Assembly (NCBI GenBank): GCA_035531775.1
Contig: DATKSG010000026.1
Location: 1-51,006, forward strand
DNA length: 51,006 nucleotides
Reading direction: 5' to 3'
Origin: DATKSG01 sp035531775
GTDB taxonomy: Bacteria; Actinomycetota; Acidimicrobiia; Acidimicrobiales; UBA8190
The translations under genes were made by a program, and so were the position numbers. The notes beneath the pieces were generated by a model. The model ran no database searches, was not told the DNA's origin, and was given only the letters and a program-made list of their open reading frames with translations. Below, one piece after another: positions 1 to 7,775 of this stretch (within the stretch, counting starts at the first letter, position 1; every line of letters starts with the position of its first letter).

Positions 1-342
1 CCGGGCCAGCAAGGTGGCGGCGAGCTCGTCGTAGTCGAGGTCACCGCCCGGTGTGTCACCGCCGGTCTTGGCCGCACCTGGGGCCGGGGACCCGATCGGA
101 GCGACAGCGGTGCCTGTCGCTCCGACGACGTAGATCTTGTAGGTCCGTTTTCCTCGAACGTCTCGCTTGAGCTCTCCGGCTTCCTCCATGAGGCTGATGA
201 CCCGCGAGAACCCGGCGTCGCCTCCTTGGTAGCCGACTGCTTGCTTCAGAATTGCAGTAGCTCGTCCACTTGCGTCCTCCACGGCGCCGTTGGAACGCAG
301 GAAGGTCGTGATGCGGGGACGAACAGTCATATCGTTGGGCAC
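1..342 (-). CDS. Putative small winged-helix-like regulator, 3' end outside the window
   Basis: The frame stays open for 114 codons from a GTG at 342 to the left edge, so the C-terminus is missing. The start is chosen because an AGGAAGAG stretch lies 8-12 bases upstream; an in-frame ATG at 330 is the alternative. Residues 6-70 alternate predicted helices with a short basic segment (RDVRGKRTYKIYVV) that looks like the wing of a winged helix, and an Ala/Gly/Pro-rich linker follows. I do not recognise the family. A DNA-binding role is inference from this pattern only. The gene lies downstream of, and in the same direction as, the diguanylate cyclase, but 192 bases separate them, so it probably has its own promoter. 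Confidence 0.55.
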   Translation of the reverse strand, partial: MPNDMTVRPRITTFLRSNGAVEDASGRATAILKQAVGYQGGDAGFSRVISLMEEAGELKRDVRGKRTYKIYVVGATGTAVAPIGSPAPGAAKTGGDTPGGDLDYDELAATLLAR

Positions 343-421
343 AGGTGTCTCTCTCTTCCTGCGCGAACTGGTCGCGGGGCGGAGTTGGTGTCATTGACAA
401 TATACAAGCAGTGACCTGTGC

Positions 422-458
422 GGCAGGGAGCGTCGAGCACTGTCGGGCAGGGAGCGTC
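422..458. repeat. Direct repeat, 13 bases, two copies
   Basis: GGCAGGGAGCGTC occurs at 422-434 and again at 446-458, a 24-base period, in the non-coding stretch between the small regulator and the diguanylate cyclase. A period near two helical turns would suit paired binding sites, but nothing else supports that. Confidence 0.5.
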
Positions 459-494
459 CATGCCGGGCACGCTGCCTGGTAACGCTGGCCGGCA

Positions 495-507
495 CCGGGG
501 TCCCCGG
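495..507 (-). terminator. Possible hairpin downstream of the diguanylate cyclase gene
   Basis: CCGGGG-T-CCCCGG is a perfect palindrome 28 bases past the stop of the diguanylate cyclase gene and can fold as a short stem. There is no T-tract, so terminator function is uncertain. Confidence 0.25.
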
Positions 508-534
508 CGGTTCGTTGTCGATTCGTTGTCTTGG

Positions 535-2208
535 CTATTGAAAGCGGTCGCCGGCCTGGGGCTTCGATGCGACGTCAGCACCTGGGAGGTGCTCGTCGGG
601 GGGCTGTGACCTGATCACTTGGGTAGCGATGGCATCGTGGGGAGTGGAAGTGGCCTCGGGTTCCCAACCCACAACGCGGTTCCGGCCCTTGGCTTTGGCC
701 GACCGGAGCGCCTCGTCGGCCCGGTTGACGGCCTGGGCGAACGTCTCGTCCGGCCACGCCTCGGCCACACCGATGCTGATGGTGGCATGGGTCGTCACGT
801 CGATGATGGAGGTGACCTCGAGTACGGATCGGAGTCGCTCCATGATGCCGATGGCCTCCTGCCGCTCACACCTGGGCAGGACGACCACGAACTCCTCGCC
901 ACCCCAACGACAGGGAAGATCGTCGGGACGCAGATGTCCGGTCAAGATCCCGGCGAGGGTTCGCAAAGCTTGGTCCCCGGCATCGTGTCCATGCACGTCG
1001 TTCAAGTCCTTGAAGTGGTCGAGGTCGGCGAAGGCCACGGTGTAGGGGATCTTCTCGGTCACCAGCCGTTCCACGGTTGCCTCGATGCTCCTCCGGTTGG
1101 GTAGACCCGTCAGGGGATCATGAGCCGCTTGCGTACGGATGCGAGCATTGGCCCGCAGCATGGTGATCCGCTCGCCGAGTCGTCGGATGACCAATTGGGT
1201 CCGGGCGTCGAAGGGCGGAGGAGCCGCCACAGGACCGGTGAGCTGTACGAGCAACTCGTCCCTACCAGCCACCGAGACCGGAGAGCACATCACCGAGCAC
1301 CCAGGCACGTCGGCAGCCATGAGCACGGGGCAGGCGTCAATTGCCGTGCTGTCGGCGAATTGTACGGCGGCTCCGGAGCGCATGGCTGGGCATCGGGTAG
1401 GGTCGCGCACGGCGCAGGTGGTGGCGCCCAGTCCTTCGGCCAACGTTGCCTGATTGGCGTCGAGGGTGGCAATCGCCACCTGGGACTCCGCCGACACGTA
1501 GCTCAACGCCTTGGCCGCCACCTGGTAGGTGTCACGGTCTTCGCTGGTGAAGTCCAGCGCTCGCATGAGACGTGCTTCGAAATCCGTCAGGTCGACGGCG
1601 TCGTCGTGCTCCTTGCGCAAGGCCGCCACGCGGCGCGAGGCGCGGAAGGCGTAGCCACCGGCCAACAAGATGGCCAGTGTCAGGATCCCGCCGGATAGCA
1701 GCACCCACTGGCGCGCACGGCTCACCCGGTGCTCAATGCCGGCCAATGCAGAACTGGCCGCCCCGTCGTACAGGGAGATCAGGGCAATGAGGTCCTGGCG
1801 GTCCTGGGCCGCGGCCACCACCTGCTGCGTTGGCAACGGAGCGGGCTGGTTGGTGCCGACGATGGTGATTAGGACAGCACCGGCCACTGCCTTTCCGGCC
1901 ACGTAGTCACGGGCGTACCGGCCGGCCAAAGTGGATTCGCCCGGCAGACCGATGGCGCTGGCCTTGTATTTCGTCCAAGCTTTGGTGGCGTCCTCGGCCG
2001 CCAGGATCGACTGGCCGAGGGCGGTGTTGCGCGCCGTCCCCGTGCTGGCCGCGGCCTCCTGCACGTTTGCCTCTCCAGCCATGTCGGCCGTCAGGACATC
2101 TTGGAGATGAGCACGGGGGACACCGATGGCCGGTACGTGGGCCACGGAGTGCTCGGTGCTGCTCACCGCGGCGACCAGAAGGGTTCCCGCGATAGCCAGG
2201 AACACCAA
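535..2208 (-). CDS. Membrane-bound diguanylate cyclase with cysteine-rich sensor region (GGDEF)
   Basis: This protein is predicted to make cyclic di-GMP from two GTP. About 557 residues are readable from a TTG at 2208. A first membrane helix covers residues 1-16, an extracytoplasmic helical segment 17-165 and a second helix 168-190. A GAF-like region (about 215-330) carries Cys265, 273, 293, 304 and 308. The GGDEF domain (364-515) has the active-site variant GGEEF at 436-440 and an RxxD inhibitory site (RPDD, 427-430) five residues before it, so product inhibition is expected. The N-terminus is odd: there is no ATG, no ribosome binding site, and the first helix begins at the very start. An ATG at 2278 one base out of frame could be the real start if the sequence contains an indel. 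Confidence 0.88.
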   Translation of the reverse strand: MVFLAIAGTLLVAAVSSTEHSVAHVPAIGVPRAHLQDVLTADMAGEANVQEAAASTGTARNTALGQSILAAEDATKAWTKYKASAIGLPGESTLAGRYARDYVAGKAVAGAVLITIVGTNQPAPLPTQQVVAAAQDRQDLIALISLYDGAASSALAGIEHRVSRARQWVLLSGGILTLAILLAGGYAFRASRRVAALRKEHDDAVDLTDFEARLMRALDFTSEDRDTYQVAAKALSYVSAESQVAIATLDANQATLAEGLGATTCAVRDPTRCPAMRSGAAVQFADSTAIDACPVLMAADVPGCSVMCSPVSVAGRDELLVQLTGPVAAPPPFDARTQLVIRRLGERITMLRANARIRTQAAHDPLTGLPNRRSIEATVERLVTEKIPYTVAFADLDHFKDLNDVHGHDAGDQALRTLAGILTGHLRPDDLPCRWGGEEFVVVLPRCERQEAIGIMERLRSVLEVTSIIDVTTHATISIGVAEAWPDETFAQAVNRADEALRSAKAKGRNRVVGWEPEATSTPHDAIATQVIRSQPPDEHLPGADVASKPQAGDRFQ

Positions 2209-2427
2209 AGCGGCAACCGTGCCGAAGCCGACCTGCGCGCCGCGGGTCGCGCCGCCGGGTCGCGGCCGTTACCGTCATGCCTCGAGTCTCTGCTTCCGCC
2301 GCCGGGCTGCCAAGGGGACAACGGCTCCACTTGGAAGCGGCCGTGCTGATGCAAACGCACCATGATCTGGTCGCCGTGGCCGGCGACGGCTCTGGTACTG
2401 CCGGGGCCCTCCTGGATCTGGCGGCGA

Positions 2428-2570
2428 GGCGGCAGTTGTGGCTACATTGTCGGCGCAACCGACTGGCCAGCGAAGTCCGGTGAGAGTCCGGCGCTGTCCC
2501 GCAACTGACGATCCTCCCGAACGGAGGACGAGCCAGGTCGCCTGGCCAGTTGGTGGCGACCACAGCCGCC
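2428..2570 (+). promoter_or_regulatory. Cobalamin riboswitch (aptamer)
   Basis: The conserved B12-box region is readable at 2471-2506: CCGGTGAGAGTCCGG followed by GCTGTCCCGCAACTG, and then GAGCCAGGTCGCCTGGCC at 2530-2546. A closing P1 helix can be drawn between 2428-2441 (GGCGGC...TGTGG) and 2560-2570 (CCACAGCCGCC). Such elements bind adenosyl- or methylcobalamin and usually lower expression of B12 uptake or synthesis genes when the vitamin is plentiful. Position and strand fit control of the BtuF-like gene at 2647. This element and the promoters it implies occupy the 438 bases between the diguanylate cyclase and btuF-like starts; I see no gene in that stretch. Confidence 0.9.
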
Positions 2571-2588
2571 GAGGAACGCGCCGGTCGT

Positions 2589-2640
2589 CGACGGGGCCTT
2601 CCCTGTCGTCGAGCACCAGGTACCTCGACTTGACAGGAGG
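2589..2640 (+). promoter_or_regulatory. Riboswitch expression platform with two competing hairpins
   Basis: Two mutually exclusive stems share 2601-2608. Stem A pairs CGACGGGG (2589-2596) with CCCTGTCG (2601-2608) around a CCTT loop. Stem B pairs CCTGTCGTCGAG (2602-2613) with CTCGAC-TT-GACAGG (2624-2637, TT bulged) and captures the first two bases of the GGAGG ribosome binding site (2636-2640) of the gene starting at 2647. I infer translational control: stem B would be OFF and stem A ON. Which one the ligand favours cannot be read from the sequence. Confidence 0.6.
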
Positions 2641-2646
2641 AACACC

Positions 2647-3570
2647 GTGAAACGCTTCATTGCCCTTCTTGCCGCCCTCGGCGCCGTTCTTTCGGCATGC
2701 GCATCCACCCCGGTGGCCAGCACTGTTACCGCCCCTGCGTCGAGCTTCCCGGCCACCTTGACCGCCTCCAATGGCGCTGTGACCATCCACGCCCGGCCCC
2801 GCCGCATCATGTCGCTGTCGGCATCGGCCACCTCCATGCTCTACGACATCGGTGCCGGCCGCCAGGTGGTCGCTGTGGACAAGTACTCGACTGATCCTCC
2901 CAACGCGCCCCGCACGAACTTGACCGGTTATGAGACCGGCCCCGAGAGCTTCGTTCCTTTCCACCCCGACCTGGTCGTGCTGGCTTTTGACGAGTCGGGC
3001 AACCTCACGTCACAGCTCGCCGCCCTGGGCATCGCCGTGCTGCTGCTCCCCCCGGCCACCTCGGTCAATGGCACGTACGCCCAGATCTTGCTGCTGGGTA
3101 GGGCCACGGGCCACGAGACAGGTGCGGCCGCCGAGAATGTCTCCATCAAGGCCAAGCTCGCAGCCGTCGTGAGCTCGGTCGGCTCGCGTGCACGAGGGCT
3201 TACGTACTACCAAGAGCTCGACCCCACGCTCTATACGGCGACCTCGCGCACCTTCATCGGCAGCCTGTATGGGCTCCTGGGCATGGTGAACGTGGCTGAT
3301 CGGGCCGGGACGAGCGGAGACCAATACCCGCAGCTCTCCACCGAGTTCCTCATCAAGGCCAATCCCGACGACGTCTTCCTGGCCGACGACAATTGCTGCG
3401 GCCAGAGCGCGGCGTCGTTTGCGGCGCGACCCGGTTTCGGAGTTCTGCATGCCGTGACGACCCACCACGTCTTCGCCCTCCCCGACGCCCTGGTTTCCCA
3501 ATGGGGCCCACGGATCGTCATCTTCCTCCAGGATGTGGCTCGCGATCTGCTGGGTGCCAGCCACACCTAG
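2647..3570 (+). CDS. BtuF-like ABC transporter substrate-binding lipoprotein
   Basis: 307 residues of the periplasmic-binding-protein type 2 family (iron-siderophore/B12 class). A signal peptide ends in a lipobox (LSAC, Cys18 by my count), predicting a lipid-anchored protein outside the membrane. The body starts with the family's RRIMSLSASATSMLYDIG segment and ends near a helix typical of this fold. The GTG start has a strong GGAGG six bases upstream. The cobalamin riboswitch in front argues that the ligand is B12 or a corrinoid rather than a siderophore; that is inference from context. No BtuC permease or BtuD ATPase gene is adjacent, so it would have to work with a transporter encoded elsewhere. 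Confidence 0.85.
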   Translation: MKRFIALLAALGAVLSACASTPVASTVTAPASSFPATLTASNGAVTIHARPRRIMSLSASATSMLYDIGAGRQVVAVDKYSTDPPNAPRTNLTGYETGPESFVPFHPDLVVLAFDESGNLTSQLAALGIAVLLLPPATSVNGTYAQILLLGRATGHETGAAAENVSIKAKLAAVVSSVGSRARGLTYYQELDPTLYTATSRTFIGSLYGLLGMVNVADRAGTSGDQYPQLSTEFLIKANPDDVFLADDNCCGQSAASFAARPGFGVLHAVTTHHVFALPDALVSQWGPRIVIFLQDVARDLLGASHT

Positions 3571-3582
3571 GCCCCCCATGTT

Positions 3583-3597
3583 CACGCCATGGGCGTG
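3583..3597. terminator. Hairpin between convergent genes
   Basis: CACGCC-ATG-GGCGTG is a perfect 6-base-pair stem between the stops of the btuF-like gene and the convergent LLM oxidoreductase gene. It has no T-tract; a terminator role is likely only from its position. Confidence 0.35.
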
Positions 3598-3654
3598 GCG
3601 GGCACCATGCCGTGTGACGGAGCGGGGTAGTAGCGGGTGTCGTGACTGTTCGGG

Positions 3655-4527
3655 TCAGCCGCTCAGCGCGGCCAAGGCCGGCACGACATGCTCGGCTACT
3701 CCGGCGGTGAAGCTGATGGGGTCTCCGCTCGGCATGAGGCCCACCATCCCCACCCCCAATGCCGCGTAAGCGGCCATGTCGGCCACGAACTTCTCGGTGT
3801 CGTCGAGCGGGTTGGCCATGGCCAAGATCGTCTTGTCGATGGTGGCCGGGTCGCGACCTTCGCGCTCGCAGTGCCCAGCCAGGACCTCGAGCTTGCGGCC
3901 CACCTCCTCAGGAGACACGGCGAAGAGGTTGCAGGCGTCCGCGTAGCGAGCCACCAGGCGCAAGGTCTTGCGTTCGCCGCTGCCGCCGACCAGCACCCGT
4001 GGTCGCGGTGAGCTGATCGGCGCCGGCCGACAGATGGTCTCGGCCAGCTGGTAGTGACGCCCGGCGAAGGGGCCCTCGTCCTCGCTCCACATCTGCAGGC
4101 AGATCTGCAACGTCTCCTCGAGGCGCTCGAAGCGCTCCGACACCGGGGGTAAGGGGACGCCCAGGCCCAGGTGCTCGCGCTCGTACCAAGCCGCCCCGAT
4201 GCCGAGCTGGGCCCGCCCACCGCTGAGCACGTCCAAGGTGGCCACGATCTTGGCCAGCAGGCCAGGGTGGCGGTAGGTGACCCCGGTGCACAGGAGGCCG
4301 AGAGTCATGGACTTTGTCTGGCCGGCCAGGAAGCCGAGGGACGTGTAGCCCTCGAGCATGGGGTCCTGGGCGCTCGCCATCATCTCCATCTGGAACCAGT
4401 GGTCCATCAAGGTGAACGTCGAGACACCGCCCTCCTCGGCCAGTCGAGCGGTGGTGGCCAGCGTCTGGGCCAGGTTGTCCGGCGCCCCGGGGAGCGTGAA
4501 GTTCACGAAGTGGATGCCGACGCGCAC
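3655..4527 (-). CDS. LLM-class (F420-dependent type) flavin oxidoreductase
   Basis: 290 residues of the luciferase-like monooxygenase family, a TIM barrel that binds FMN or coenzyme F420. The N-terminal VGIHFVNFTLPG strand, the TLMDHWFQ segment, the LGLLCTGVTYRHPGLLAKIVATLD region and the GGRAQLGIGAAWYEREH segment are typical of the actinobacterial F420-dependent branch. Substrate unknown. The start is placed at the GTG at 4527, because AGGAGC lies five bases upstream and the protein then begins as family members do; a longer reading from 4584 would add 19 atypical residues. It is convergent with the btuF-like gene and has no operon partner. Confidence 0.88.
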   Translation of the reverse strand: MRVGIHFVNFTLPGAPDNLAQTLATTARLAEEGGVSTFTLMDHWFQMEMMASAQDPMLEGYTSLGFLAGQTKSMTLGLLCTGVTYRHPGLLAKIVATLDVLSGGRAQLGIGAAWYEREHLGLGVPLPPVSERFERLEETLQICLQMWSEDEGPFAGRHYQLAETICRPAPISSPRPRVLVGGSGERKTLRLVARYADACNLFAVSPEEVGRKLEVLAGHCEREGRDPATIDKTILAMANPLDDTEKFVADMAAYAALGVGMVGLMPSGDPISFTAGVAEHVVPALAALSG

Positions 4528-4610
4528 AAGGGCTCCTCTCACGAGCTGCGACCCGGGTCCCCACCGTGGCACAGGCCCGGGCACGGAGCAATCGGCGAGT
4601 GGAGCCCTTG

Positions 4611-5984
4611 TTACTGAGCCGGCCCCGATCCGAGGGTCACGGATGTCGTCTGGGCTTGGCCTGATGGATCGAAGTAGTCGATGGTGACGGTCGCCCCGGG
4701 CTTCTGGGCCAGCATGACCGTGGTGAGGTCCTGGGCCGAAGCCACCGCGTTGCTGCCGACAGCGGTGATGACGTCACCGGCGGCTAGTTGGGACTGCGAG
4801 GCAGGGCCTCCGCTCACCACGTCGACGATCTCCGCCCCGGATGTGGTCGTCCCGCCGCCCCCGCCGAAGCCCCCTTGGCTGGCGCCGGGGGATTGCACAG
4901 CGACGCCGAGAAAGGCGGTTGGCCCGACGTGGATCGTGCTCGAGGCGGAGCCCGCTTCGATCTGACGAGCGATGGAGACCGCTTCGTTGATGGGGATGGC
5001 GAATCCCTGGTTACCCGAGTTCTGGAACTGGTAGCCCGCTGATGCGGCAGTGTCCATGGCGACCACCTTGCCGGCCGTGTCGACCAATGGCCCACCCGAA
5101 TCGCCCGACACGATGCCGGCGTTGGTCTCGATGAGACCGGTGAGCTGTTCGGAGCTGCCGTCGGCCTCGTCGCTGGCCGTGATCGATTGTCCCAGGGCGG
5201 TTACGGTGCCACCGGCGTAGCTGGGTGTGCCACCGGTCCCTCCGGCGTTGCCCAGAGCCACCACGCCTTCGCCGACGTTCACGGCAGACGAGTTGCCGAC
5301 CTTCACAGTCTGCAGCCCTGATGCGCCGACGAGCTGCAGCACGGCGACGTCATGCGACCGGTCGTAACCGACGACGGTGGCGTTGTAGGTCTTCCCGGTG
5401 CCGACATCGGTGACGCTGATCTTGTTGGCTCCCTCTACCACGTGGTTATTGGTCAGCACCTCACCGGTGCTGGTCAGCACCATCCCGGTGCCGGCCCCCT
5501 CCACGCCGAGCGCGCTGATCTCGGTGTTCACGTCCACGAGTCCCGGGTCCACGTTTCGGGCGATGCTGGCCGCGTCCTGGGGCCCCCCCGCCGCTGTGGA
5601 GCCACTGGCCGGCCCCGAGGTTCCGCCGGGGACGATCGACGGAGAGATGCCGATCCCCGAGTTGGACGTCGATGGGCTGCCCCACACGACATGGCCAACC
5701 ACCCCGCCTGCCGCCGCCACCGCGAAGACGCCGGCGGCTACGGCCAGCGCCACCAGAGCCCGGCCCGGTGCGCGGCGCTGTGGTGCGGGCGCCGGCCACG
5801 ACCACCCGTGGACCCCATACGGCGGGGGCCCATAGGGCGGCTGTCCGAACGGCGGTTGACCTCCGAAGGGGTGTGCCCCATACGGCGGGGGCCCGTATGA
5901 CGGGGACCCGCCCGCAGGCAGCGCGCTGCCGTGGATGCCACCCGGCTCTTCGCTCTCGGGCCCGTGCTCGGTGACCTCGTCCAT
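4611..5984 (-). CDS. HtrA/DegP-like serine protease, membrane-anchored, with PDZ domain
   Basis: 457 residues (S1C trypsin-like family). The cytoplasmic N-terminus (about 28-60) is a Pro/Tyr/Gly-rich tract of repeated PPYG/PPFG units. A membrane helix covers about 76-100, a low-complexity linker 103-135 and the protease domain about 140-335. The catalytic triad reads His181 (TNNHVVEG), Asp212 (DRSHDVAVL) and Ser296 (GDSGGPL). A PDZ domain occupies the last 90 residues. The protease domain faces outside and probably removes or refolds damaged envelope proteins. The ATG at 5984 has GGAGAGGG upstream and is preferred to an ATG 57 bases further up. It is the organisation seen in mycobacterial PepD/HtrA proteins. 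Confidence 0.93.
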   Translation of the reverse strand: MDEVTEHGPESEEPGGIHGSALPAGGSPSYGPPPYGAHPFGGQPPFGQPPYGPPPYGVHGWSWPAPAPQRRAPGRALVALAVAAGVFAVAAAGGVVGHVVWGSPSTSNSGIGISPSIVPGGTSGPASGSTAAGGPQDAASIARNVDPGLVDVNTEISALGVEGAGTGMVLTSTGEVLTNNHVVEGANKISVTDVGTGKTYNATVVGYDRSHDVAVLQLVGASGLQTVKVGNSSAVNVGEGVVALGNAGGTGGTPSYAGGTVTALGQSITASDEADGSSEQLTGLIETNAGIVSGDSGGPLVDTAGKVVAMDTAASAGYQFQNSGNQGFAIPINEAVSIARQIEAGSASSTIHVGPTAFLGVAVQSPGASQGGFGGGGGTTTSGAEIVDVVSGGPASQSQLAAGDVITAVGSNAVASAQDLTTVMLAQKPGATVTIDYFDPSGQAQTTSVTLGSGPAQ

Positions 5985-6131
5985 CGTTCCCTCTCCTTCG
6001 GACAACTCCGACGACACCTTGACCGTCGGAGCTTGCCCCACCCTGAGGGCAACCTTGGCGTCCGCTGTGAGGTGAGTGGCGCCTGGGCCGTGCCGGCGCC
6101 GGGCGTGGAGCCGGCGCCGGCCGAGCGTGGT

Positions 6132-6407
6132 CTAGGAGGTCAGCTCCTCGAGCAGCGCCGTAGGGGCCGTGTCGACCACGGCCAGAATGGCTTCGGCCAG
6201 CGCCCGAGCCGAGGGGGCGTCGAGTTCCAGCGCCACCCGTGCCGCCGGCCCGAGGCTCGGATTACGCACGTCGATGTTGAGGGTGTGGCCGGCCGGGGCG
6301 TGGATCGGGTGGTCCAAATAGACCGAAGCGTCGGTGACGCGGAACCAGCCCGACGCCCCCTTGCCGCTGCCGCGCACGGGGACCAGTTCGGTGCGATAGG
6401 TGCACAT
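6132..6407 (-). CDS. Small conserved hypothetical protein (MCTY start, DUF6295-like)
   Basis: 91 residues, no signal peptide or membrane helix. The opening MCTYRTELVPVRGSGKGASG and the DHPIHAPAGHTLNID segment recall a small actinobacterial family that I remember as DUF6295; I cannot verify the number. Its ribosome binding site (AGGAGG) overlaps the stop codon of the dienelactone hydrolase gene upstream, with nine bases between the two frames, so the two are surely co-transcribed and probably translationally coupled. Function unknown; a partner role to the hydrolase is inference. Confidence 0.75.
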   Translation of the reverse strand: MCTYRTELVPVRGSGKGASGWFRVTDASVYLDHPIHAPAGHTLNIDVRNPSLGPAARVALELDAPSARALAEAILAVVDTAPTALLEELTS

Positions 6408-6416
6408 GTCGTCCTC

Positions 6417-7166
6417 CTACGAAGCCAGGTACCGGCCGAAGAAGTCCCAGATCTTCTCCCAGCCGTCCATGGCGGCCTCGGCACGGTAGCTCGGGCGGTC
6501 GACCGAGAAGAACGCGTGGCCAGCGCCGTCGTAGGAGTGGAACTCGAAAGTCTTGCCGTGCTCGGTCAGCAGCTTCTCGAGCTCGGCTACCTCCTCCGGC
6601 GTCGGGAATTTGTCGTCCGCTCCGAAGAGCCCGAGCATTGGGCACCCCACGTCCATCACCAACGGGCGAAGGGACTTGGCCGCTACCGGCAAGCCCTCGG
6701 GCGGGTCGGACAGGACGAAGGCGCCGTAGCAGTCGACGGCCGCGTCCAACGGGAGTCGGGCAGCAGACAGGAATGCCTGGCGGCCGCCCGAGCAGTAGCC
6801 GATCACCCCGATCTTGCCATTGGCTCCGGGTAGCGCCTTCATGAGGTCCATCGCCCCCCCGACGTCGCCGACGAGGCGCTCGTCGGGCACGCCACCAGCG
6901 GCCCGAGCCACGGCGGCGGCGTCATCGGGACTGGCCCCGGGGGCTTCTCGGCTGTACAGGTTGGGACAGAGGGCGAAGTAGCCGTTGGCGGCGAAGCGCC
7001 GGGTGATCTCCTTGGTCTCCTCGTCGTACCCCGGCATGTGGTGGATCACCACCACCCCGGCCGCCGCCGGCCGCCCGTCACCGATGGGCTGGGCCAGGTA
7101 GCCCTCGATCTCGTCTCCTCCGTGACCCGTCATGCGGATGGTCTCGGCACGCATGGCGTCTGTCAT
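6417..7166 (-). CDS. Dienelactone hydrolase family protein
   Basis: 249 residues, alpha/beta-hydrolase fold. The nucleophile is Cys125 in GYCSGG, as in dienelactone hydrolases, with acid Asp184/185 (GADDKFP) and base His217 (GAGHAFF). An oxyanion segment is visible at HHMPGYDEET near residue 42. Classic members open dienelactones in chlorocatechol breakdown, but most genomic members, including this one with no catechol genes nearby, have unknown ester or lactone substrates. The ATG has AGAGGAG upstream. It is first in a two-gene operon with the small MCTY protein. Confidence 0.9.
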   Translation of the reverse strand: MTDAMRAETIRMTGHGGDEIEGYLAQPIGDGRPAAAGVVVIHHMPGYDEETKEITRRFAANGYFALCPNLYSREAPGASPDDAAAVARAAGGVPDERLVGDVGGAMDLMKALPGANGKIGVIGYCSGGRQAFLSAARLPLDAAVDCYGAFVLSDPPEGLPVAAKSLRPLVMDVGCPMLGLFGADDKFPTPEEVAELEKLLTEHGKTFEFHSYDGAGHAFFSVDRPSYRAEAAMDGWEKIWDFFGRYLAS

Positions 7167-7315
7167 CGAAATCTCCTCTCTTGCACAGCGGCCCGTCCGG
7201 CGGTGCTTCCCGGGGACCTTGCTCCCCGCAGAGCGCCACTCGCAAGCCGGGCCGGCGAGCCGGGGCCCGGGGCGGCATCCGCGGCAGGCCCCGGGTCAGG
7301 TGGGATTCTGGTTCC

Positions 7316-7771
7316 ATGTCCCAGCTCTTCACCCACGTGCCTCACCCCAGGGTGGCCGAGCGCAAGGCGGAGGGGCCGACCAAAACGGCCGACCAGCTCC
7401 CCACCGGGTCGCCGGCCAGCCGGTTCAACACCTGGCTGGCCGTGAAGATCACCAACGCCGTGGGCAGCATGTGGTGTGCCTACATCTTTGGCCTCATCGC
7501 CCTGATCGGCCTACCCCCGGCGCTCAAGCCGGGCGGTGAAGGAATTATCGCCTGGATCGCCCAGACCTTCCTGCAACTGGTCTTGCTGAGCGTCATCATC
7601 GTGGGGCAGAACATCCAGAGCTCGGCGGCCGACAAGCGCTCGGAAGCCACCTACCAGGACGCCGACGCTGTCCTCCACGAGGCCGAGCAGATCCAGAAGC
7701 ACCTCGAGGCCCAGGACGCCGCCATCGAGAAGATCGCCGCCGACCTCCTAGCCCTGCACCCGAAGAGCTGA
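7316..7771 (+). CDS. Conserved small membrane protein (DUF1003-like topology)
   Basis: 151 residues from an ATG at 7316 with AGGTGGG upstream. Two membrane helices (about 49-68 and 80-98) are followed by a cytoplasmic charged helix (100-145) with coiled-coil character. The sequence GQNIQSSAADKR after helix 2 resembles the QNRQ...DR pattern of DUF1003 membrane proteins; this is a similarity by eye, not an assignment. The upstream frame is open back to 7181, but its composition is unlike protein. The gene is convergent with the desaturase gene, with only four bases between the stops. Confidence 0.75.
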   Translation: MSQLFTHVPHPRVAERKAEGPTKTADQLPTGSPASRFNTWLAVKITNAVGSMWCAYIFGLIALIGLPPALKPGGEGIIAWIAQTFLQLVLLSVIIVGQNIQSSAADKRSEATYQDADAVLHEAEQIQKHLEAQDAAIEKIAADLLALHPKS

Positions 7772-7775
7772 CCCC

